Below, one piece after another: positions 1-10,456 of a DNA stretch of 64,000 nucleotides. The stretch comes from Physella acuta (lineage: Eukaryota > Mollusca > Gastropoda > Physidae). The notes beneath the pieces were generated by a model, which saw nothing but the letters and a program-made list of their open reading frames with translations, had not been told where the DNA came from and did no database searches. Positions within the stretch are counted from its first letter, which is position 1. Each line of letters opens with the position of its first letter. The stretch is from assembly GCF_028476545.1 (NCBI RefSeq), contig NW_026732286.1, positions 186,001 to 250,000 of the forward strand. The letters run 5' to 3'. A program made the position numbers and the translations under genes.

Positions 1-821
1 ACCTGTGGGGGGGGGGGGGAAGAAGGATACCGGTAATTTTTTTTATTGCAGACCCATTTCTCAGCTATTACTATAAGCACAAACAGTGAATGATTTTTAA
101 AAAAATTTTTTTTTTGCTCCACATTTTTTTTACAAGTAGCCTATATTTATTTAGGCTACTTAACAAGAGCAGACCTAAGTTAATGCATTACATTATTATT
201 CTTTAAAGTATCTAACTCTCACTATTATGCAATACTATTTTAATGATAGTTTAATTGAAAACATAAGCAATTAGATCAGGAACAGATTAAATAAGTCTAA
301 TGTTGGAAACAAAATAGTTGCATCATTTTAATCAATTATTTTAATTGTTAAAATTTTAGGTAGGGTGGAGTAGGCAAACTTAGAAAAAATGTTTTTTTGT
401 CAATTTGGCTAGAGAAAGTTCACTATGAATATAGCTCAATTGCCTAAAATAAATGTCAATTTAGTATAAGTAATTATAATGACAGTACAAATAGTGCATC
501 ATTTAAAAAAATTATTCGCGAACACATTATCTATATAAAGTCTGGAATTTTTCCAAAAAAGTCTGGAAAATGTCTGGAAAAAGTCTGGAATTTCATTTTC
601 AAAAAGCAGTACGAACCCTGTTACTAGAAGGTGTCGTTACAAGACAAGTGGTTCATTTTGACATTTCTGTGGGGGGGGGTTCTGTAGTCTACAGCTCATT
701 TACATGCTTTAGTGGTCATGTTATTTGATTCTAGGAATTAGAAAAAAAATTGTTTTAATTTTCTTAACCCAGCTCTTTATAGTAGAAAATTATTGCATGC
801 AATTAATATGCACATACTGCA

Positions 822-887
822 CACAGCATTATGATGTACCATCTATCGGGGCTGAATTTATGATGCCAATTTATCCTGAATGCTGTT
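822..887 (+). ncRNA. box C/D snoRNA, LSU rRNA guide, copy A
   Basis: C-box-like ATGATGT, D' box CTGA, C'-like ATGATGC and D box CTGA lie between the halves of a 6-bp terminal stem (CAGCAT/ATGCTG). The element before D' reads CCATCTATCGGGG. It matches the LSU rRNA stretch CCCGAAAGATGG except for one internal mismatch, so this copy may guide poorly. The C box departs from RUGAUGA at its last base. It lies in a CCT4 intron on the host strand, as expected for an animal intronic snoRNA. Confidence 0.75.
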
Positions 888-1227
888 CATGTTATAAATA
901 AGATTCACGGATACAAGTCCATTTAATTTATATATATATTTATATATATATACAATTTATTTGTATTGAATAAGACATCTGTTAATTTAGAATAAGAAGA
1001 ATTGTATATTGAAGCTTCGGTTCATTGTTATAGTGTTGTATTATTGAATCAGGACTAATTCCTGCAATATTATCCTGAAAAATGCGCTTTGAGTTTATTA
1101 ATAATTCACATGAATGAGGCTACCACAGTTATGTTAAATTACAGGCTGTATAAAGTTAATGAAATTGCAGTTAGGAGAAAATTTAGATGTAGCTTAAGTA
1201 GTCCTTTATAAAGTAAAGCTTGCCTTA

Positions 1228-1291
1228 ACAGCATTATGATGTTCCATCTTTCGGGGCTGAATTTATGATGCCAAATTATCCTGAATGCTGA
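1228..1291 (+). ncRNA. box C/D snoRNA, LSU rRNA guide, copy B
   Basis: Same architecture and terminal stem as the copy at 822. The guide CCATCTTTCGGG upstream of D' (CTGA) pairs over 12 nt with CCCGAAAGATGG of the large-subunit rRNA (recalled conserved sequence). The fifth base before D' is C, which points to 2'-O-methylation of the G in CCCG. I believe this is the site methylated in yeast by snR39b (Gm805), next to the U32/U51 target. The stretch before box D (GCCAAATTATC) has no target I recognise. Confidence 0.82.
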
Positions 1292-1677
1292 TAAGACATT
1301 TATAATTTTTAAGTAATTTTATTTTAATTCTATATGGTTAAAATATAACTTTGCCTTAGTAATAGTAACTTTATACTAAAAGAAATTAGTTTGCACCAGT
1401 CAATTTTATGGTGTAACATTACAATTGTAGATCCTGTAAGCAGGTAAAGAGTGTCTCATTACTACAGCTGTAATACATTATGTTGAATTAATGCTTTCCT
1501 CCTTAAAATAATAAAATCAACTAGTTATAAAATGTCAATGCTGAAGTTAGAATTTTACTGCATCTATGTCAAAAATAATAAAGTAGCATGGTATCGAGTG
1601 TACCTTTTATACACCTTGCCTTAAATGCAAACTGCAATTTAAAAAACATACGACTATCAAATTATAAAACTAAATGA

Positions 1678-1740
1678 ACAGCATAATGATGTACCATCTT
1701 TCGGGGCTGAATCCTGATGCCAATTTATCCTGAATGCTGA
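1678..1740 (+). ncRNA. box C/D snoRNA, LSU rRNA guide, copy C
   Basis: Third copy, in the same CCT4 intron. The CAGCAT/ATGCTG stem, the guide CCATCTTTCGGGG before D' CTGA and the terminal D box CTGA are all intact. The inter-box region differs (AATCCTGATGCC). The guide pairs perfectly with the same LSU site as copy B. The copies share most bases between stem halves but nothing obvious outside, so only the RNA unit is conserved. Confidence 0.82.
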
Positions 1741-1884
1741 CATTTGAACTAACTTACTATTGAATTTAAGTTATTATATTTTGTATAGTAGTGACTTTTG
1801 TGGTATTAATCTTATTGAAAATTAACCAGTATTTATGTTATTTCTTATTGAATTGGCTGAAGACCCATAATAACATACAGTGCA

Positions 1885-1957
1885 CTCTCCAAATGATGAA
1901 ATTTCACAGACCTGTACCAAATTTGTTTTGCGGAACATACATATACTGATTGGAGAT
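1885..1957 (+). ncRNA. SNORD25: U25-like box C/D snoRNA, copy 1
   Basis: Stem TCTCCA/TGGAGA closes a unit with box C ATGATGA and box D CTGA. The antisense element TTCACAGACCTGTAC is the U25 guide as I recall it from vertebrates. It is complementary to AACAGGTCTGTGA in the 3' domain of SSU rRNA and directs methylation at the human G1490 equivalent. The D' box after the guide (ACCA) is degenerate and the C' box is weak, so this is one of the two more derived copies. It is the fourth snoRNA in this intron. Confidence 0.87.
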
Positions 1958-2030
1958 GTTTTAGAATAGGGATTTATGCAATTTGATGGTTAACTGAAAC
2001 TTCATTGCATATTTCATTTTATTTCACTAG

Positions 2031-5000
2031 GTAGTTTCTCAGTATTCATCAATTTTATCTCCAATTGCTGTTGATGCCGTTATGAAAGTAATTGATCCAG
2101 CTACTGCCAAAAATGTAGATCTTAAAGATATCAAAATTGTCAAAAAATTAGGGTTTGTATTATTTCCAACCTTTTTCAGTAGCTTCACCATTTTATAAAA
2201 GCCAGTGACCTGTGACCCTGGCAAAAAAAATTTAAAAGATTAACATAAAAACAATTAAAAATAATATTTTGTAATGAGCATTTTTTTCCTTTGGGTTGAT
2301 GACTCTTAGGTTAGGCACCCAAGCTCTATTGCAGTATTTTTTCAAGCATTTTCATAAAAAAGTATTAAAAATTTGCTTTTCAGTGGAACTGTTGAGGATA
2401 CTGAGCTCATTGATGGCCTTGTCTTTACAAGCAAAATTTCTGGAGCTGGTGGTCCCAACAAGGTGGAAAAAGCCAAAGTGGGCTTGATTCAATTTTGTAT
2501 TTCTCCGCCAAAGACTGATGTAAGTTTCAGAATATGTAGTAATTACATTTTTTTGTAAAAGGTTGTTATTCGGTGTTAGTTTTTCAACCTGGTTTTATGC
2601 CTTTGTCAACAGATGGACAACCAGGTCATTGTCTCAGATTATACTCAGATGGATCGTGTGCTCAGAGAAGAAAGAGCTTATATCCTTGAGATTGTTAAAA
2701 AAATTAAAAAGTCTGGATGTAATGTTCTATTAATACAGAAATCAATTTTAAGGTAAGTTTTTATCTTTCTTTGTCATTTTTTTTTTTTAACTTCCATGTG
2801 ATGAAAAACTTCACAGACCTGTTCTGACATACTAGTGAGGAAATACTTTCTGATGGACAGTTTGTTTTCTTAACTCTTAAGATAAGATTATTTTTTTCTT
2901 TTTAAAAGTTTATTTTAAAATTACAGAGATGCTGTATCAGATCTTGCACTCCACTTCCTTGCAAAGATGAAAATTTTGGTTGTCAAAGATGTTGAGAGAG
3001 AGGATGTAGAGTTTGTTTGCAAGGTAACTATAATTATCTTAACAAAAGCAAAACTATTGTAATTTTTAAAATTATTTTTCTTTTAACTTATTTTTGTAAT
3101 TACTTTCAGACATTGGGTTGTCGACCAATAGCTAGCGTAGACCACTTTTTACCTGAATATCTGGGTACTGCTGAGCTTGTTGAGGAAGTTCAAACTGGAA
3201 CAAGTAAAATTGTCAAGGTAGGCATTTTTATTTTAATAAAACTTTTTCTCCAATGATGAAATTACACAGACCTGTACTGTATTTCTCTATGAAGATTTAA
3301 CAACACTGATGGAGAATTAGTTTTCAAGCAAAATTTAAAAATTGCTATTATAAATAAGTTAACCTAACTTTAAAAATATTTGCTTTTCTAATTTGTTGCC
3401 AGGTTACTGGAATTGCTAATCCAGGACAAACCGTGACAGTATTAATCAGAGGCTCTAACAAACTGGTTTTAGAAGAGGCTGATAGATCATTGCATGATGC
3501 TCTGTGTGTCATCAGATGTTTGGTGAAAAAAAGGTAGGAATACATGTATTGATTATATTTAAGGAATCTTGGTCACTAATAAATGAAGATGCATTTATTT
3601 TTTATTGATAGATATATTTTGAATTAAGGATTATGGCTTAATAATTATGTACAGATTATACATGTTAAAAACAGACATTTACAATTTAAGTATGCCTGCA
3701 TTATAATTAAATTAATATCAAGTGATCTTTAAAAACCTGGCAAGTTGGCAGGCAGATATTTTAGCCATGCTTACAATTAAATTTTACAAAGGACTTGTTT
3801 GTATATTGGAACTGGAACATAACTCCTTGTGATGATAATTCACAGACCTGTACTGAATTATTTGAGGAATCTTATTTCTGAAGAGGTTTTCCAGTTTTCT
3901 GAACTGCAAATTAGTTAAATGATCCATTTTAATTCCCTATTATTATTCCTTTATTATTATTCTTTCTTAGGGCACTTATTGCTGGAGGTGGTGCACCAGA
4001 AATTGAGTTATCACTGAAATTAATGGAATATGCCAATACATTAACTGGTATTGAGCAGTACTGCTTCCGTGCTTTTGCTGAGGCTTTGGAAGTGATTCCC
4101 TTTACCTTAGCCGAAAATGCTGGCTTAAATCCTATTGCTACTGTTACAGAATTGAGAACAAGGCATGCCCTTGGTGAAAAAACTGCTGGTATCAATGTTA
4201 GGAAGGTAACATGACAATATTTTTGTAACATTTTTATTTTTTATAAAATGTATTACATACCTATTTAAAAAAAAAGTAAGTAATGGTATACTTTTTAAAA
4301 CTGAATTGTTTATTATTATCAAGGGTGCTATAACCAACATTCTAGAGGAAAGTGTTGTTCAGCCTATCTTAGTAACAGTCAGTGCCATTAATCTTGCTGC
4401 AGAGACTGTTCGAAGTATCCTCAAAATTGATGACATTGTAAGTACCTTTATTTTGATTGAATGGTTTGACAGTTGACATGGTGTTAACACAACACACCCA
4501 ATTCATTCTACCGTCTTTGTATTAAAAACCCTTCATTTTTAAGGTCACATGTCTGAATTTGTCAGAGTTGAATGTGAAGGAGAAAAACACACCTGAAGAT
4601 TCAACTAATTAACATGTAAACTGGTGTTAATGTTGCTTTTTGAAATGAATTTATTACAATTCTTATTTCCTTTTATTTGCTTGATTTTTATTTATTTCAT
4701 GTGTTCATTAATTCAGCATTATTCATATTGGTTGGGCATATCAGGTGGTCCATTGAAACACTGACAGGGCTGCCTACTAGTATGATTTTGTCCATAATTT
4801 TAGTTTTGACACCCAGGTTACAATATTATGACTACGCTTATATTGTTATACTTTTCCTTTTGTAAAAAATTCATCACTAGCATAAAATAGTTTTGTTTTT
4901 TCATGTGGCAACTTTTGCTTGTTAAAATTACAGTCTAGTGTTTCTAGTTTACATGCATCTTCTGCAACACCTCCCTTACAGCTGTGTGATTTGTTAGATC

Positions 5001-5147
5001 TATGCATTGAACTTAAATAATAATTATGGAAAATCAATGCTTTCTGGGATAGGCAGCCCTGCGCTAACAGATTAATTACTATTTGTGTTATACCTTTCTT
5101 CTTTTAAGCTTTTTTTTTAATTTCAGGTAAATTGTGTGAGGAACTAA
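2031..5147 (+). CDS. CCT4: T-complex protein 1 subunit delta (CCT4), 3' part
   Basis: Delta subunit of the cytosolic TRiC/CCT chaperonin, which folds actin, tubulin and other proteins with ATP. Nine exons are visible: 2031-2152, 2384-2519, 2613-2752, 2927-3023, 3110-3217, 3403-3533, 3971-4205, 4324-4437 and 5127-5147. All introns are GT-AG and phases agree throughout. They encode the C-terminal 367 residues of a family of about 540. Diagnostic segments include [20 protein letters not shown], the apical region [16 protein letters not shown], the equatorial motif [14 protein letters not shown] (GGG loop, Asp replaced by Ala-Pro-Glu as in CCT subunits), and the ending [13 protein letters not shown]. 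The 5' exons lie outside the window. Introns host U25-like snoRNAs. No frame breaks. Identity is secure by similarity to human CCT4. Confidence 0.97.
2791..2858 (+). ncRNA. SNORD25: U25-like box C/D snoRNA, copy 2
   Basis: In the CCT4 intron 2753-2926. Box C GTGATGA, guide TTCACAGACCTGTT followed directly by D' CTGA, C' GTGAGGA and box D CTGA. The flanking TCCA/TGGA can pair as a short terminal stem. The inter-box layout closely follows human U25 as I remember it. With copy 4 this is the best preserved member. Confidence 0.9.
3246..3316 (+). ncRNA. SNORD25: U25-like box C/D snoRNA, copy 3
   Basis: In the CCT4 intron 3218-3402. Stem TCTCCA/TGGAGA, box C ATGATGA and box D CTGA. The guide ATTACACAGACCTGTAC has one change in its 5' part. 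D' reads CTGT rather than CTGA, and C' is TATGAAGA. SSU pairing is still at least 10 bp. Confidence 0.87.
3822..3887 (+). ncRNA. SNORD25: U25-like box C/D snoRNA, copy 4
   Basis: In the CCT4 intron 3534-3970. Box C GTGATGA, guide TTCACAGACCTGTA then D' CTGA, C' TTGAGGA, box D CTGA. CTCCT/AGAGG may form the closing stem. The guide plus D' box is identical to the human U25 core as recalled. Most complete copy of the set. Confidence 0.9.
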
Positions 5148-5514
5148 TCCAGAAGCTTTGAAGATCTACATTCTCTATATTACAACTCATTTGCTGTTGG
5201 GAATGTCTCAGCCTTGCAGTGACTGTTTACATAATTTATTCACCAGTGTAACAGTTGTTTCCATTGTGTGTTTGTTCCTGTTATGTCTTTGAGTACAAGA
5301 TTATTCTATTACTGGTTATTTTTTTCTATGTGCTCTTCTGTTTGTATTGTCTTTTTTTTTACAGCAGGTTTTTATTCTGTGATGACTGATTTTTTACAAT
5401 TAAAAATTCAAAATATTGTTTCTTGTTTATCTTTGTTATAACATTGTCTGCTGAAAATTGGTTTGCATGTATGAAAATGTTGTCCTGGTACATTACTCAA
5501 AACTGCAAAATAAA
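5148..5514 (+). terminator. CCT4: CCT4 3'UTR and poly(A) signal
   Basis: The 3'UTR follows the TAA at 5145-5147. The first AATAAA is at 5509-5514, followed by a T-rich downstream element (TCTTTTTTTTTATC). Cleavage is expected near 5530. Confidence 0.7.
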
Positions 5515-6064
5515 TTGCTATATATCTTTTTTTTTATCACGTTTAAAGATGTTTGTTTATTCTGGTTTGTTTTTCTTATAAATCTCTATTTCGCAGTTAT
5601 GAATGTGCTGAACAAATTTCTACATATCTAAGGTTGCTTATGAGATATAAATTGAAGCTTGTTCGTTTAGATTGCAGTCGTTTTTTAATTTAAATGTTCT
5701 GGTAATATAGAATGGTTAAAGTTGAATTTTTTAAACTTGCGCACATTTTGTCATAAACGTCATGCATTGTAAGTAAAGTGACGCGCCAAGCGCTTAAGAG
5801 TAAGTGGGAACCCCCAGGGAGAGCTCCCAAGATAGACCTGTAGCGGAGTTTTCGAAGAACTGAAGTCAACGGAGATATCTTGGGAGACGGGGAAAATTAA
5901 TAACCAGGGATCTGATGAATGTAACCACCAGTTAGCTCCCCTTAGTCACGTACCTTTGTGTCCACCTGTAGATCCGTAAGACTTTCCCTTTCAATGGTTG
6001 TCTACTAGAATATCAACAAATTCTTCCAATTATAAATTTATTTCATCAAAGTAATATTTTAGTA
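5515..6064. other. intergenic, with an 11-bp inverted repeat
   Basis: No gene seen. At 5825-5835 CTCCCAAGATA is repeated in perfect inverted orientation at 5875-5885 (TATCTTGGGAG) around a loop of about 39 nt. The surrounding 5780-5960 is more GC-rich and less repetitive than its neighbours. It could be a structured RNA, a repeat or chance. Confidence 0.4.
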
Positions 6065-6072
6065 CTTTAAGG

Positions 6073-6262
6073 CAGGGGTCAGCAACCTGCGGCTCTTTTG
6101 ATATCAAGATGCGGCTCCTTCAACTTCTTGCACAAATACTATAATCTTAATAAAAAAATTAAATATTTGAAATTTAAAAAATGTTAGTGGCTCTTTAAAA
6201 CCAGTGACATTTTGAAAATTGTGACTTTTGGCTTTTCCGCTTCAAAAGGTTGCCGACCCCTG
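6073..6262. mobile_element. hAT-type MITE (CAGGGGTC termini)
   Basis: A 190-bp element with inverted termini CAGGGGTCAGCAACCTGCGG and GGTTGCCGACCCCTG. A perfect 8-bp target duplication CTTTAAGG lies at 6065-6072 and 6263-6270. An 8-bp TSD and CAGGGGTCGGCAACC-like ends are typical of hAT elements. No coding capacity, hence non-autonomous. The intact TSD suggests fairly recent insertion. Confidence 0.9.
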
Positions 6263-7548
6263 CTTTAAGGGATCATTTATAAATATACTTGCTTCTTCAA
6301 TTACTAACCCCCTCACGGTCGCACTTTCCCTTATCACAATAAAATAGGTACAGTTACTTAATTTTTTTCTTCAATCACAAACCAAAACTGAGGGTAAAGT
6401 AAAAGTAGAAAAACATTTTTGGACGCCCATTTGTGCATATTTTTAAAGAAATTGCACAGATAGATTTAGAAATTTCCACATCAGCGAGCACTTAAAAATT
6501 CGCAAATGTAGCGTTGCTAATAAGTCTGCCGCTAAACTCGCACCAGCAGGAACACAGTTGCAAATTTATCAAAAATAATTTACTTCTGAATTGGTTCATG
6601 GTTTCTTTATTTTTTAACAGCATCCGCACAGAGGCGTAGCTAGGGGAGGGCGGGGAGGGCGGCCGCCCCGGGCGCCGACCCTAGGGGGGGCGCCAAAAGG
6701 GGTAGAAAAAAAAATTAAAAACTCATTTCAAGCTGCAGTTTTGAGTTATAAACAGTCAAAGTAAAGACATTTAACGGTTGAGAGCCTTTGTATTCTGATT
6801 TAACTGTTTTCTACCTTGATTGTGTAAAACTATATCTTTAAGAGACAGTGACCGGAAAAAACCGCTTTCCAGCTTTCCTAGATGGGGGGCGCTTTTTCGA
6901 AGACTAAAATCGGAAAAATTCACACCGGATTAAGGAATAAATAACCGATATCACTCAGAAAAGATACCCATTGAACTAAAGCATATTTTACGATTGTGTA
7001 ACATAAAAAAGAGTTAGAGACGTTTTAAATCCGCTCTATTATTTTTGTCCAAGATGGTGGGGCTCTTTTTTACTAACAAAAATCGCAGGATTTGTACTGG
7101 ATCGGTTACTAGATAACTCTTTTAACACTTAATGTATTAACACTTAATGTACGATTTCACTACCCAGTTTTGCTAAGTAATAACGCGACTACTTCTTTGT
7201 ACGATTCTTACGATTCTCTCATATTGATCGTGATAGATCAGATAGTTTTACTTGATTGCATTACATCTTACCTGGATCACTGCATTAAAGAGAAATAAAT
7301 ATAACGGATTCTTGTATCGCTATCCGATCAGTAAAATAGACTGTCGGAGCGGGTGGATGGGAAGCGACACTCTTTACCAAAATTTTAAGAGAGAAGAAAA
7401 TTAGTATATTGTACTAATTATTACTTTTTTCAACCTAACTGATAATTCAAAATTGCAATATTGGCCTACTGTTATCGAAATTGTTCTAAAGACACGAGCA
7501 AAAATAGACCAAATAAGGCTTGCACCTTCTACAAAATACACCCTAAAG

Positions 7549-7785
7549 CAGTGGTTCTTAACTTTTTGGAGTACCCCACCAGTTTCATATGCGCAACCAC
7601 CGAACCCTCCTTAATAGTTGTATTGTTCACAATGACAAAATCCGATCGTGAATCATATGAGTCGGGTGTATGTCTTGACCTCCGCGGAAGCCCTGAGACT
7701 GATTTACCGAACCTCTCGGGTTCGATGGAGCCCACTGTTCTAAGCTCTTTTGATTTTCTACTATTTATTCGTTTCGGCATCTTAA
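7549..7785 (+). mobile_element. hAT fragment nested in the larger element
   Basis: Starts CAGTGGTTCTTAACTTTTTG and continues with GGAGTACCCCACC, a well-known type of hAT left end. No matching right end or TSD is found, so this is a partial copy. Short open frames here are not convincing protein. Confidence 0.45.
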
Positions 7786-7885
7786 CTTAAGGGGGAATTA
7801 AATTGGCGTCCAGTGAAGTTTTAGTGAACGACAATCAGCGTAATTGTTAATTTTTTTTCCAGACTATCGCACACACAAACACACA

Positions 7886-7888
<3 letters not shown>

Positions 7889-7966
<78 letters not shown>
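7889..7966. repeat. (AT)n microsatellite
   Basis: About 78 bp of uninterrupted AT dinucleotides, preceded by a short CA tract, inside the hAT element. Confidence 0.97.
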
Positions 7967-7968
<2 letters not shown>

Positions 7969-8246
7969 GGGCGCCAAACTGAAAGTTCGCCCCGGGCGCC
8001 GGGAGGGGTTGCTACGCCTCTGCATCCGCAAATGAATTTTTATCTTAGCTAATGGCTACATTCCTTATCAAGCATTCCGAATTGGGGGGGGGGGGGGAAT
8101 GATGGCATTGTGAAACTAGATAAAATCTACATTTTCTTGTGCGGGTTACTTATGTGACCATCTTGTAAGTTAGTGTTATTTTTTTTTCTATTTCCATTGA
8201 GTTGTGAGCATAGTGCAGATTTCCATGGAGTAGAATCAAAATGGAT

Positions 8247-8400
8247 CCAGGGTTTCTTTCAGACTATTTCCTACGGGTAGAGGGAAGGTCACTTCAAACT
8301 TCTAGTATATGTTTCTTCAATATATTTTGTTTCTAGTTCGGATGAGATGGATGTCTCTCCCCCCACCCTCCTCGGAGAGATACCTGAAAGAAACTGAATG
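8247..8400. mobile_element. diverged member of the TTTCTTCCAG MITE family
   Basis: Begins GGGTTTCTTTCAGACT and ends CCTGAAAGAAACTG, mirror-image ends like those of the family at 63373, but without long G tracts. Similarity is limited to the termini, so the assignment is tentative. Confidence 0.4.
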
Positions 8401-9863
8401 GATCTTGATTTAAAGCATGGGCTTTCTTTATCAATCCAGTTCTCTAGGATGTATGGCAGTCCGGATCTTATGATCAACTGATAAATGGCGTTTTATATAC
8501 CTCTTAATTTCTCTCCACAAAGTATTTTTGCGTATATTATTACCACATCGTTCATTCAATCGCCATGAAACTCTGGGAAGTTGCTGCTCCTGTGGAGGTT
8601 TCTGCGAAAAAAAAGTTTTTTTTGAAGGTGCGGTGCCAAGGCAGGGTGTGATTTGGCTTCTACCGCCTACGTTCGTTTTAAATAGTGCAATACACTATGG
8701 ACTACTATAATCGTTAACTGAATCGAATACGGCGCCTCGGTTGTCGAGTTACCAGCAGCACCCCGGACTCCCCCCGTGAGCAATATGGCGCCTACATTCT
8801 TTTTAAATGCATCATACAATAGGGACGTTGGCTAACGACATTCAATGATTACTGGGGCCATAAATGGCGACTCTGCTGTAGTGTATCGGTTCGGTGGCTC
8901 ATGAAAGACTTTCACGCAGCTCGCACAAGGTCGCCTGGGCTGGTAGTGTGGATGAGCCCGCGCCCCAAAAATCTAATGATTTTTAAATATAACGTGCATG
9001 CTTTGTTTGAATGTTAATGTAAAAAAAAAACCAACAAAAAACCTCAGTTTTAGAAAGCAATGTCATTATGTCTTTTGCATAATCCCATATTACATTCCGT
9101 TTTTAAAAGGCGCAAAAACTTTAAGGGGACCTTAACATAGCCCACAGGAGAGGAGGGTGTGTAGTGAGGTATCAATACCTACGAATACAAATGATTCTCA
9201 TTTTAATTCTTCTATCTCACCTTTGAACAATTTATTAGCTAATCAACGGCATGAATTACTGCATGAATTACTCATTACTGGCTAAAAAAATACAACATGA
9301 AACGAATAAAAGTTATTTTAAATTAAAAGGCCTATTTCTTAAAATTATAAAATCGATGAAACAATAGCTACATTTTATATTCTATATCATATATCTAAAT
9401 ATGCCAATATATAAATTTAGGCTACATTTCCCGTCTTTTTGTTTAGTAAAAAACAAACAAAGAAAGATGGTAGATCCTACTTTAGACACACACACACACA
9501 CACACAAAACATCGAAATTTTAACCACTCAGACTTCAAATATCACTAAGCCTGCCTTTGCATCGTTCAGCAACTTCCGTTTTGTTTTGTATTAGACTGCG
9601 CAGATTTTCGTGGTTATCTCCCATGTCATGCCCTTGAATAAAAAATATTCCTCATGTAAACGCTTGCAAAGTGCGAATCACGGCGTTATAAATAATGTAT
9701 GGGAATGCCTGAAATGGGCCGTCGAAAAAACTAAATAAATTGGATTTAATACATTCTAGACTTTTTATAGAATGTCGAACTATGGGACTGGTAAAGCTTA
9801 CTCAATATAGGCCCAATTACCATTCAATATAGATCCTATATAAGCAGGCTACAGACCTACCAG

Positions 9864-9867
<4 letters not shown>
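8401..9867. other. intergenic, no gene seen
   Basis: Mixed-composition DNA with a short (CA)n at about 9488-9506 and no supported coding or RNA feature. Short open frames lack family resemblance. Confidence 0.6.
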
Positions 9868-10128
<261 letters not shown>

Positions 10129-10456
10129 GCCGATATAATATATTGTTTGATTTGTATTTAATGTTAGTTTTTTACTTATTTAGTAAGTAAACCTCTCGTC
10201 ACTATCAACATTTTCACATTGTTTAGATGAAACAGTAGTGCTTGTCATTATAATAGAATACCTTGGCATAGTATGTAATACAAATGATTATTCGATATGC
10301 TTCCTATTTATCTTGGGTAAATAGATAGATTGCCTGAAGTTCTCACAAGGCAAAGTATAATAAAATGTGATTTTTGTAGTGGTGTTTTACAATAAAGCGT
10401 TCGAAAATTAAAGAAGAAATTTAAAAAGAACAACTTTTTTAATATCAGAGTCTCTG

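Larger units (their letters stand above)
1..2030 (+). other. CCT4: CCT4 intron (left part outside window)
   Basis: Non-coding sequence ending in a good acceptor (TTTCACTAG) just before the first visible CCT4 exon. I found no CCT4 exon inside it, so it appears to be one intron of at least 2 kb. It holds four snoRNA-like genes, listed separately. Around 538-600 the word GTCTGGAA recurs several times, which looks like a short repeat fragment. The rest is AT-rich and featureless. Confidence 0.75.
6629..8022. mobile_element. hAT-type non-autonomous element (CAGAGGCGTAGC termini)
   Basis: Terminal inverted repeat CAGAGGCGTAGC / GCTACGCCTCTG with a perfect 8-bp TSD CATCCGCA at 6621-6628 and 8023-8030. 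Subterminal GC-rich blocks (GCGGCCGCCCCGGGCGCC; CCCCGGGCGCCGGG) frame an AT-rich interior of 1.39 kb without a transposase frame. The interior includes an AT microsatellite and what looks like part of another hAT element. Related copies lie at 12247, 60868 and 61768. Confidence 0.88.
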
